Assembly: GCA_903903705.1 (NCBI GenBank)
Contig: CAIUZU010000123.1
Span: 1 to 5,657 of the forward strand
Source: an uncultured Helicobacteraceae bacterium
GTDB lineage: Bacteria > Campylobacterota > Campylobacteria > Campylobacterales > Sulfurimonadaceae
Direction of reading: 5' to 3'
DNA: 5,657 bases
Part shown: positions 1-5,159 of the stretch, in pieces
How the letters are laid out: each line of letters begins with the position of its first letter
How positions within the stretch are numbered: the first letter of the stretch is position 1
Program-made: the position numbers and the translations under genes
Notes under the pieces: generated by a model
Seen by the model: the letters and a program-made list of their open reading frames with translations, nothing else
Databases searched by the model: none
Told to the model about the DNA's origin: nothing

Positions 1-247
1 CACTATAAGCTCCATCTGCAACTTTTTTACCCAGACTTTTGCCTTGCTTAGATTTAAGCTCATAATTTTCATTACACTTACTACAATCAAAATCCCTAAC
101 TTTGTCATTATTTTTACAACCGATTAAATCAGCACCGCAATATGGACAATAAAAATTTTCTTCTACAAATGGCTCTGTAAATACTCTTGTTTTTTGTGAT
201 TTGCTTTTGTAATCATTACTTAGTTCAATATATTTTTTTAAATTCAT
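1..247 (-). CDS. DpnI-like (Dam-replacing family) methyl-dependent restriction endonuclease, N-terminal part, cut by window edge
   Basis: The reading frame is open from ATG at 247 to the left edge (82 codons). The translation starts MNLKKYIELSNDYKSKSQKT and, compared with remembered DpnI, lines up from residue 1 without a gap through YKSxSQKxR (13-21). Cys34/Cys37 and Cys55/Cys58 form the zinc-binding pairs. Asp52, Glu63 and Lys65 (RDF...YELKSK) match the DpnI PD-(D/E)xK residues D53, E64 and K66. GKKVADGAYS at 73-82 matches the DpnI DGAY stretch. DpnI cleaves GATC only when its adenine is methylated (type IIM), so it defends against Dam-methylated foreign DNA and requires a host without Dam. 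The C-terminal winged-helix domain would lie outside the window. The start lacks a clear Shine-Dalgarno and lies 11 bases after the stop of a short dam-like ORF, so translation may be coupled. An in-frame ATG at 298 is less likely. Family assignment is secure; activity cannot be judged from half a gene. Confidence 0.88.
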   Translation of the reverse strand, partial: MNLKKYIELSNDYKSKSQKTRVFTEPFVEENFYCPYCGADLIGCKNNDKVRDFDCSKCNENYELKSKQGKSLGKKVADGAYS

Positions 248-258
248 CAAGCCACTTT

Positions 259-351
259 TTAAAAAGATAAACTTTTTTGTCTTTTGCAGCCAACCCATTT
301 TACAAACGGTTGATACTTTGTAAAGCTAGATTGATTTATCGGTGCGGTCAT
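259..351 (-). pseudogene. Remnant of a dam DNA adenine methyltransferase gene (5' end only, 30 codons)
   Basis: A short ORF from ATG 351 to TAA 259. Residues 10-25 read FTKYQPFVKWVGCKRQ. This is the N-terminal motif (motif X, FLKWAGGK-type, part of the S-adenosylmethionine pocket) that opens Dam-family GATC methylases; E. coli Dam has FLKWAGGK at the same place. The second glycine is Cys22 here. After Gln25 the resemblance ends and the frame stops five residues later, so the remaining ~250 residues of a Dam protein, including DPPY, are absent. The DpnI-like gene begins 11 bases on. I infer that dam stood downstream of glyQ and was removed by a deletion or replacement that brought in the restriction gene, leaving the dam start and its ribosome binding site. 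It could still be translated as a leader peptide. A chance match is possible but unlikely given the motif, its correct N-terminal position and the functionally opposite neighbour. Confidence 0.72.
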
Positions 352-356
352 CTTTT

Positions 357-360
357 CTCC
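357..360 (-). promoter_or_regulatory. Shine-Dalgarno of the dam remnant
   Basis: GGAG lies five bases before the ATG at 351. It favours 351 over the in-frame ATG at 363, which would overlap this site. It is the only good ribosome binding site near the left edge, since the following DpnI-like start has none. Confidence 0.6.
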
Positions 361-398
361 CATAGTTTTATATCAACAAAAGTTTAATAAATTATTTT

Positions 399-1280
399 TT
401 ACCCCTTAACTCTCTTATTTCTCTCAACTTCTTGTGATTTATAAAGCTCCGCACAACCTTTTGAGAGTTCACGGATTTTTAGGATGTAGTTTTGTCGCTC
501 TGTTTGGCTGATGGCTTTTCTTGCATCAAGCACATTGAAAGTTCCTGCCGCCATCATGCATAGGTCATACGCAGGAAGGGGAAGTCCTGCTTCTATGGTT
601 TTTAAACACTCTGCACTTTTCGCATTAAACTCCGCAAACAACATGGCAGTGTCCGCTATTTCAAAGTTATATTTTGAGAACTCTATCTCAGCCTCTTTGT
701 GAACATCACGGTAAAGTGTTTTTCCATGTTCGTTTTCGCCCCAAACTATGTCAAAAACGGTATCAACACCTTGCAAGTACATGGCAAGTCGCTCCGTTCC
801 GTAAGTTATCTCGACTGCGACGGGATTGCACTCTATGCCGCCTACTTGCTGAAAGTAGGTAAACTGAGTGACTTCCATTCCGTTTAGCCAAACTTCCCAG
901 CCAAGTCCCCATGCACCGAGTGTCGGAGACTCCCAGTTGTCTTCCACAAAGCGGATATCATGATTTTTTACATCAAGTCCGAGATACTCTAACGACTTTA
1001 GGTAAAGCTCTTGAATGTTGTCGGGAGAAGGTTTTATAAGTGCCTGAAACTGGTAGTAGCTTCCTAGACGATTTGGATTTTCACCGTATCTTCCGTCTGT
1101 CGGACGACGGCTCGGTGCGACATAAGCAACCGACCATGGAGTAGAATCTAGTGAGCGTAAAAATGTAGCCGGATGAAATGTTCCTGCACCTGCCGGAATA
1201 TCGTAAGGCTGGACAATATTGCACCCTTGTTGCATCCAAAATTCTTGTAGTTTTAGTAACATTTGGCTAAAAGTTATCAT
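399..1280 (-). CDS. glyQ: Glycine--tRNA ligase alpha subunit
   Basis: GlyQ is the catalytic alpha chain of the bacterial alpha2beta2 glycyl-tRNA synthetase. It activates glycine with ATP and, with GlyS, charges tRNA-Gly in the cytoplasm. The 293 residues are close to the usual ~300. The class II fold is clear: the GCNIVQPYD opening (19-27), the motif 2 region [15 protein letters not shown] (57-71) followed by YYQFQ, the very conserved [20 protein letters not shown] (111-130), [16 protein letters not shown] (133-148) and motif 3 GTERLAMY (161-168). The [20 protein letters not shown] stretch near the C-terminus also fits. The start is supported by AAAGAGG seven bases upstream (1288-1294) and an extended -10 promoter at 1308-1316. 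glyS is not in the window, as is usual in Campylobacterota, where the two are unlinked. The gene is followed on the same strand by the dam remnant with no convincing terminator between them, so read-through into the restriction gene is plausible. Confidence 0.98.
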   Translation of the reverse strand: MITFSQMLLKLQEFWMQQGCNIVQPYDIPAGAGTFHPATFLRSLDSTPWSVAYVAPSRRPTDGRYGENPNRLGSYYQFQALIKPSPDNIQELYLKSLEYLGLDVKNHDIRFVEDNWESPTLGAWGLGWEVWLNGMEVTQFTYFQQVGGIECNPVAVEITYGTERLAMYLQGVDTVFDIVWGENEHGKTLYRDVHKEAEIEFSKYNFEIADTAMLFAEFNAKSAECLKTIEAGLPLPAYDLCMMAAGTFNVLDARKAISQTERQNYILKIRELSKGCAELYKSQEVERNKRVKG

Positions 1281-1307
1281 AAAATTGCCTCTTTAAAAAA
1301 TTTTGTA

Positions 1308-1338
1308 ATTATATCAAAGCAAAACTTTATCCTCTCAA
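1308..1338 (-). promoter_or_regulatory. Promoter of glyQ
   Basis: An extended -10 element TGATATAAT (TATAAT at 1308-1313, TG at 1315-1316) precedes glyQ, giving a leader of about 20 bases. TTGAGA at 1333-1338 could be a -35 box, but the 19-base spacing is long; Campylobacterota sigma-70 promoters often lack a conserved -35, so the -10 carries the call. Confidence 0.6.
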
Positions 1339-1359
1339 GTAAAAATAAGGATTGCACCC

Positions 1360-1365
1360 TATAAT
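1360..1365 (+). promoter_or_regulatory. -10 element for the AhpD-like gene
   Basis: A perfect TATAAT lies 23 bases before the plus-strand gene at 1389, with no recognisable -35 at 17 bases. The ribosome binding site AAGGA is at 1378-1382, six bases before the ATG. With the glyQ promoter it makes a divergent pair within 108 bases, so a shared regulator is possible, though no operator is evident. Confidence 0.5.
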
Positions 1366-1388
1366 ACAAAAAAAATCAAGGAAAAAAA

Positions 1389-1919
1389 ATGGCACATATT
1401 AGACTTCCGGACTTTGAAGAGATGACTCCTGCTATCCAAGAAAGAGCACTCCCAATCTTAGAAAAAACAGGGAAATTAGGCGAAATTTTCAAACTTATGG
1501 CAGTGGATGAGAAGGTCTATTTTGCAACGGACATGATGATTCAAAAATATCTTCTTGATGAGACTGCTTTATCATACGATATAAAAGAGGCGATAGCACT
1601 TCTTATCTCCAAAGAAAATGGCTGTAAAATGTGTGTCGATGTACATAAAGGCATCGCAAAAATGCTGGGTTTATCAGAAGAAAGAATCGAGGAGATCTTG
1701 CAGGGCGTTGATGCACTAAATGCAAGCGATAAAGAAAAAGCACTCCTTAACTTCTGCATAAGAGCGTCTAAAAAAGATAGCTACAAGATACTCAAAGAGG
1801 AGATAGATGCTTTAAAAGATCTAGGTTACAGTGATGTAGAGATAGTTGAAGCTGTTGCGATTACGGGGTATTTTAACTATATAAATACACTTTCAAATGT
1901 TTTTGGATTGGGGCAGTAA
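1389..1919 (+). CDS. Carboxymuconolactone decarboxylase / AhpD-like family protein
   Basis: A 176-residue all-helical protein of the CMD/AhpD fold (PF02627 type). The redox signature is complete: Glu67, Cys79, Cys82 and His86 have the E-x11-C-x2-C-x3-H spacing of the AhpD active site (E118, C130, C133, H137 in the Mycobacterium protein), in the context ISKENGCKMCVDVHKGIAK. In AhpD the cysteine pair is a thiol-disulfide centre that passes electrons to a peroxiredoxin, and the Glu-His relay assists. The C-terminal half (LGYSDVEIVEAVAITGYFNYINTL) is the usual helix with YFN. No signal peptide or membrane segment is seen, so it should be cytoplasmic. It stands alone on the plus strand with its own -10 and ribosome binding site, divergent from glyQ. 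No peroxiredoxin or lipoyl enzyme lies nearby, so the physiological partner is unknown. Thiol peroxidase or disulfide reductase activity is family inference; decarboxylase activity is unlikely because true decarboxylases lack the CxxC. Confidence 0.9.
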   Translation: MAHIRLPDFEEMTPAIQERALPILEKTGKLGEIFKLMAVDEKVYFATDMMIQKYLLDETALSYDIKEAIALLISKENGCKMCVDVHKGIAKMLGLSEERIEEILQGVDALNASDKEKALLNFCIRASKKDSYKILKEEIDALKDLGYSDVEIVEAVAITGYFNYINTLSNVFGLGQ

Positions 1920-1926
1920 AGCTTTA
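1917..1926. repeat. 10-bp palindrome spanning both stop codons of the convergent genes
   Basis: TAAAGCTTTA is a perfect palindrome. The plus-strand gene ends with its first three bases, and the minus-strand DUF89 gene ends with the same TAA on the other strand. Only four bases separate the two coding regions. No GC-rich hairpin with a T tract is present, so termination must occur by another means or within the neighbouring genes. Confidence 0.8.
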
Positions 1927-2781
1927 TATCATCTTACAAATTATGTCGCCAATCTCTTTTTTTAGGGAGGCTGCGACGACTTCACACTTTATCTTTAGCA
2001 AAAAGCAGATATCCATTCTGTGTGAGTCATTCATGCACTCATAATTTCCCATCCCCTTGCTAATAATGAGATCCGCTCTATCAAAAAGATCTCTTGAGTA
2101 GTCGTTTGCTCTGCCATAAACAAAACCGGGTGTATTTACTCCGCTGTCAACCACTTCACAGATCTCATCAAATCCAGCCTCAAGAGCTTCTTTCATGGTT
2201 ACATCGTTGATGATGGGATTGCCTCTGACCATGTAAAAATATGCGCTATTTGGGTAGAGCTCTTTTAGTGTTTTAATATACATGTAGTCAAATATATGCT
2301 CACCCACATTATCGCCGATAAGCAAAACTGTTTTTGCACTATGGAGTTTTTTTTGCAACAGATCAAAATCATCATGTACAAATGGAGTATCAAAAATCTT
2401 ATCCAATTCCTCTTCAAGGTCAAACTCTACTGCGGCTGCGAGATCTATAACATTTCCTGCTACTGCAATTTTTGTAGCGGTTAAAAGCTTATCGGTTGAG
2501 TTTTTGAGTTTTTCCTCTAAATGCGGGACAAAAGAGAGTGCTTTTTTCGTAGAGATCTCTTTAACCTCATCGTAAAGATCTTTTTTGTTAGCGATCTGTG
2601 CCATTTTTTCATAAACATAAGAGGCTATTTCAGGAGGAGTGTCATTGTAAGAGAATGTTTTGCTCATATCTGTTACAGTGGATGTCAGTTCGTTTGAGAG
2701 AGACTCAGAAGCATGCAGGGCATCTGCAACTCTAACACTTTGGTTTATTATGCACCCTATACATGCTTCATCAATTTTCAT
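1924..2781 (-). CDS. DUF89 / ARMT1-like metal-dependent damage-control phosphatase
   Basis: A 285-residue protein of the DUF89 (ARMT1-like) family, probably subfamily I of archaea and bacteria. Visible signatures are Cys7-x2-Cys10 at the N-terminus, the metal site GDNVGEHIFD (Asp157, Asn158, Glu161), VRGNPIINDVT (185-195) for phosphate and substrate contacts, VDSGVNTPGF (211-220, Asp212), SKGMGNYE (241-248) and a late cysteine in LLKIKCEVVA (Cys266). Characterised family members are Mn/Co/Ni-dependent phosphatases that hydrolyse damaged or harmful phosphometabolites such as sugar phosphates and oxidised phosphopantetheine; the substrate here is not known. There is no signal peptide, so it is cytoplasmic. 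It is the last gene of the purE-DUF3972-DUF89 run, 13 bases after the DUF3972 stop, with a weak ribosome binding site that suggests translational coupling. The CxxC and late Cys could bind a metal. Family call is strong; function beyond phosphatase is open. Confidence 0.9.
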   Translation of the reverse strand: MKIDEACIGCIINQSVRVADALHASESLSNELTSTVTDMSKTFSYNDTPPEIASYVYEKMAQIANKKDLYDEVKEISTKKALSFVPHLEEKLKNSTDKLLTATKIAVAGNVIDLAAAVEFDLEEELDKIFDTPFVHDDFDLLQKKLHSAKTVLLIGDNVGEHIFDYMYIKTLKELYPNSAYFYMVRGNPIINDVTMKEALEAGFDEICEVVDSGVNTPGFVYGRANDYSRDLFDRADLIISKGMGNYECMNDSHRMDICFLLKIKCEVVAASLKKEIGDIICKMI

Positions 2782-2794
2782 ACTATAAAATATT

Positions 2795-3268
2795 TTACTT
2801 TTCTGTATGTTCTTCTATAGCTTTGTTCCACATGAGTTTATATTTTCTTCTCATAAATTCAACTTCTTGCTGAGAGAGTTTTAACTGTTCTTGCAGGGTA
2901 TGGATTGTTATTCTATCTTCATCATAAAGCTCTTGAAGAGAAGAAAGAGCGTCTCTTAAAAACGTATTTTCTACTCTTACTGCAGTAAGCGTCTCCTCTT
3001 TTGCGTCAAGAACTTTTTCGTGGAGGTTAATGATAGTACCTATGGTTTTCTCAACGAACTGGGGCTGAACCAACATCTCTTTTGTGTTGCGAGAAGAGAG
3101 TTCTCTAAGCTGCACGGGAACTACTTCACCACTGCCTTTTGATGGGTCAATATATCTAACCCCGCTTTCTACTTTTATAGTAAGCTTGCCTCTCTCTGCC
3201 AAATCATCAATCGCCGATAAATCTAGCCCCGTGAGTTCCATATACTCTTCATCGCTCATCCACTTCAT
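2795..3268 (-). CDS. DUF3972 family protein, possible helix-turn-helix plus coiled coil
   Basis: A 157-residue soluble protein of unknown function that I recognise as the Campylobacterota DUF3972 family (position equivalent to Cj0703 beside purE). Residues 5-41 (SDEEYMELTGLDLSAIDDLAERGKL, then a beta hairpin ending RYID) look like a MerR- or excisionase-type helix-turn-helix, with the pattern 'TG.....I..L...GKL......G..YID'. Residues about 70-145 are long, charged heptad-like helix (VENTFLRDALSSLQELYDED, HTLQEQLKLSQQEVEFMRRKY), i.e. a dimerising coiled coil. Residues 42-68 look like a flexible linker. DNA binding is inference; the shape could also suit a cell-architecture adaptor. The start has AGGGG (3274-3278) five bases upstream, 22 bases after the purE stop, so the two are co-transcribed. 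There is no signal peptide or membrane segment. Confidence 0.82.
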   Translation of the reverse strand: MKWMSDEEYMELTGLDLSAIDDLAERGKLTIKVESGVRYIDPSKGSGEVVPVQLRELSSRNTKEMLVQPQFVEKTIGTIINLHEKVLDAKEETLTAVRVENTFLRDALSSLQELYDEDRITIHTLQEQLKLSQQEVEFMRRKYKLMWNKAIEEHTEK

Positions 3269-3290
3269 TTGTGCCCCTGTTACAAATTTT

Positions 3291-3788
3291 TTAAGAAAGA
3301 ATAGTCTCTATCTCCAGAGAATCCATCTCAACTTTTTTAGCTTTTGCTATGCGATCCTCTTTTAGTTTGATAGCCAACTCTTCATTCTCAAGTGCTAAAA
3401 TCTGCATTGCCAAATAAGCAGAATTTATAGCTCCGGCTTTTCCTATAGCTACTGTAGCAACAGGCATTCCAGCAGGCATCTGAACAGTTGATAAAAGTGC
3501 ATCAATTCCGCTTAGAGCTGAAGCACTCATAGGAACACCGATGATAGGTTTAACCGTTTTAGAAGATAAAACACCGGCTAAATGTGCAGCCATTCCGGCA
3601 GCGGCGATAAATACTTGAGCACCTTTTTTCTCAGCTTTAATGATATACTCTTTCGTTCTCTCAGGCGAGCGGTGTGCAGAAGATATAATCATCTCGTACT
3701 TAACGCCAAAAGCTTCTAATGTGTCTGAACAAGATTTCATTATCTCATAATCACTTTTTGAACCTATTACAATTGAAACAAATTTCAT
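3291..3788 (-). CDS. purE: N5-carboxyaminoimidazole ribonucleotide mutase, class I PurE
   Basis: PurE moves the carboxyl group of N5-CAIR to C4 to make CAIR, a step of de novo purine synthesis; in bacteria it works after PurK. The 165 residues match the usual ~160-170. The visible motifs are GSKSDYEIM (9-17, substrate phosphate loop), SSAHRSPER (36-44) with His39, the equivalent of the E. coli catalytic His45, AAAGMAAHLAG (62-72), IIGVPM (82-87) and VQMPAGMPVATVAIG..GAINSA (102-123). All point to class I (mutase) rather than the class II AIR carboxylase. The C-terminal tail (ENEELAIKLKEDRIAKAKKV) is helical and charged. The start follows AAGGAAG (3797-3803) and a separate promoter, so purE can be expressed apart from the upstream U32 gene. 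purK is not in the window. Why it travels with DUF3972 and glyQ in this phylum is not known. Confidence 0.97.
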   Translation of the reverse strand: MKFVSIVIGSKSDYEIMKSCSDTLEAFGVKYEMIISSAHRSPERTKEYIIKAEKKGAQVFIAAAGMAAHLAGVLSSKTVKPIIGVPMSASALSGIDALLSTVQMPAGMPVATVAIGKAGAINSAYLAMQILALENEELAIKLKEDRIAKAKKVEMDSLEIETILS

Positions 3789-3796
3789 CTATTTAT

Positions 3797-3826
3797 CTTC
3801 CTTTTTTTTGATGGGCGATTATATCA
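3797..3826 (-). promoter_or_regulatory. Promoter and ribosome binding site of the purE operon
   Basis: An extended -10 TGATATAAT (TATAAT at 3818-3823, TG at 3825-3826) and the Shine-Dalgarno AAGGAAG (3797-3803) lie in the 78-base gap before purE. No clear -35 is seen. The predicted leader is about 22 bases, too short for a purine riboswitch. No PUR-box type operator is evident. Confidence 0.55.
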
Positions 3827-3827
3827 T

Positions 3828-3864
3828 AGCTTTTTAAACTATTTTTTTATAGATAAACAAAGCT
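3828..3864. repeat. Imperfect AT-rich inverted repeat between the U32 gene and purE
   Basis: Six-base arms AGCTTT/AAAGCT (3859-3864 and 3828-3833) enclose a second pairing CTAT/ATAG with mismatches between them. A hairpin could form in the transcript just after the U32 stop. It has no T tract after it and the stem is AT-rich, so it is a poor terminator. It directly abuts the purE -10 region. Confidence 0.3.
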
Positions 3865-3866
3865 TA

Positions 3867-5159
3867 TTAAACTTTCGGATAAGTCCCCATATCAGTATGC
3901 GAGGGAATTCTTAAAAATGTATGCGGCGGAAGTTTGAGTGGAAGTGTTATCGGATTTACATTTCCGCTATGCACTTCATCCCAAACTTTTCTATTCTCTG
4001 CCAAAAGCTGTTTTAACTTCATGTAGACTTTTCCATCACGCTCATAGGTCATACCTATCTCATTATCGACTATCTCTATATGTGAGCCAAGAGGAGCAAC
4101 AATCTCAAGTTCATCATTAGGAAGAGTTTTATATTTGCATAAAAAATGCGTGCCCTCTTCACTAACTTGTCCGCTTACCTGATGAGTTCCAAGCTGCATG
4201 GTAAAATCCAAACTCTGCGTATCATGCTTTTCAAACGGTCTTGAGATAAGATATGCATCCGTATATCCACGATTTTGAAGAGAATTAAGTTCATACTGAT
4301 ACTTCTCTACATCGTTTATGCCCTTATAGTAGTCATCAATTGCCATTCTATAAGCTTTTGCAGTAACTGCTGCATAGTAAGAAGTTTTGGTACGCCCTTC
4401 AACCTTGATCGAATCCACCGCACCCGTATCTAAGATCTCTTTTATGTGTGAAGCAAGATTGAGATCTTTTGAGTTCATGATATATGTTCCGATACCCTCA
4501 TCCTCTTCAAGTCTAAAAAGTGTTCCGGTCTCAGGGTTTGCAGCATACATCTCATAAGGAAATCTGCAGTCATTCGCGCAACTTCCGCGATTTGGCACAC
4601 GTCCGCTTTGAAGCGTTGAAATAAGACATCGTCCACTGTATGCAAAGCACATTGAGCCGTGAACGAAAACTTCTAACTCCAAATCAGGAAGCTCTTTTTT
4701 TATCTCTACCAAATCTCGAAGAGATATTTCTCTAGCCGTGATTATGCGTGTAGCACCCATGTCATAATAAACTTTAGCATCCAAAACATTCATAACATTT
4801 GCTTGTGTTGAGAGATGAAGCGGCATATCCGGTACTAACTCATGACAAAGTTTTAACACACCCGGAGTTGCGACTATAAAAGCATCCGGCTTTAACTCTG
4901 CCATTTTTAAAATATGTTTTTTTAAAAGGTTCAGCTGAGAGTTGAATGGAAAACCGTTAATTGTCGCATAAACTTTTTTGCCTCTTGTGTGTGCATATTC
5001 AATGCCTTCGGCAAACTCTTCAAAACTAAACTCTTTTCCTGCACGAATACGTAAAGAGAAGTGGCTCACTCCTCCGTAAACGGCATCCGCACCGAAATCA
5101 ATAGCGATTTTTAGTTTTTCCAGCGTTCCCGCAGGAGACAGTAGCTCAACTTGACGCAT
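3867..5159 (-). CDS. Peptidase U32 family protein, TrhP/YegQ-like (PrtC of Helicobacter)
   Basis: A 430-residue cytoplasmic protein of the U32 family. The N-terminal part is a TIM-barrel-like domain (VELLSPAGTLEKLKIAIDFGADAVYGG, 4-30). The family signature is intact at 167-200: HGSMC, YSGRC and NRGSCANDCR, with Cys171, Cys178, Cys194 and Cys198 as the likely iron-sulfur or metal ligands. The C-terminal third (GTHQVSGQVSEE..., LEIVAPLGSHIEI) is the small beta domain of the YegQ type. Length fits TrhP (E. coli YegQ, 453 residues) better than the longer RlhA. TrhP makes 5-hydroxyuridine at the tRNA wobble position from prephenate-derived cofactor chemistry. The Helicobacter homologue (HP0169) is often labelled collagenase PrtC, a protease call not supported by the conserved cysteines or by any export signal. 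The ATG shares its A with the cheZ stop (TAATG), so the two are translationally coupled, and no other ribosome binding site is clear. Confidence 0.88.
   Translation of the reverse strand: MRQVELLSPAGTLEKLKIAIDFGADAVYGGVSHFSLRIRAGKEFSFEEFAEGIEYAHTRGKKVYATINGFPFNSQLNLLKKHILKMAELKPDAFIVATPGVLKLCHELVPDMPLHLSTQANVMNVLDAKVYYDMGATRIITAREISLRDLVEIKKELPDLELEVFVHGSMCFAYSGRCLISTLQSGRVPNRGSCANDCRFPYEMYAANPETGTLFRLEEDEGIGTYIMNSKDLNLASHIKEILDTGAVDSIKVEGRTKTSYYAAVTAKAYRMAIDDYYKGINDVEKYQYELNSLQNRGYTDAYLISRPFEKHDTQSLDFTMQLGTHQVSGQVSEEGTHFLCKYKTLPNDELEIVAPLGSHIEIVDNEIGMTYERDGKVYMKLKQLLAENRKVWDEVHSGNVNPITLPLKLPPHTFLRIPSHTDMGTYPKV

Noticed and set aside
247..298. In-frame ATG at 298 as an earlier start for the DpnI-like gene
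   Set aside because: It has no ribosome binding site, lies inside the dam-like sequence, and would add 17 residues; the ATG at 247 aligns with residue 1 of DpnI as remembered.
349..363. In-frame ATG at 363 as the start of the dam stump
   Set aside because: It would place the GGAG ribosome binding site inside the gene, and nothing similar precedes it.
511..887. Plus-strand ORFs opposite glyQ
   Set aside because: They are antisense to a strongly conserved glyQ and encode nothing recognisable; the same holds for other short ORFs opposite the DUF89, DUF3972, U32 and cheZ genes.
3828..3864. Rho-independent terminator after the U32 gene
   Set aside because: The inverted repeat is imperfect and AT-rich and is not followed by a T tract.
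3789..3866. Purine riboswitch ahead of purE
   Set aside because: The predicted leader is only about 22 bases and no aptamer-like conserved core is seen in the whole gap.
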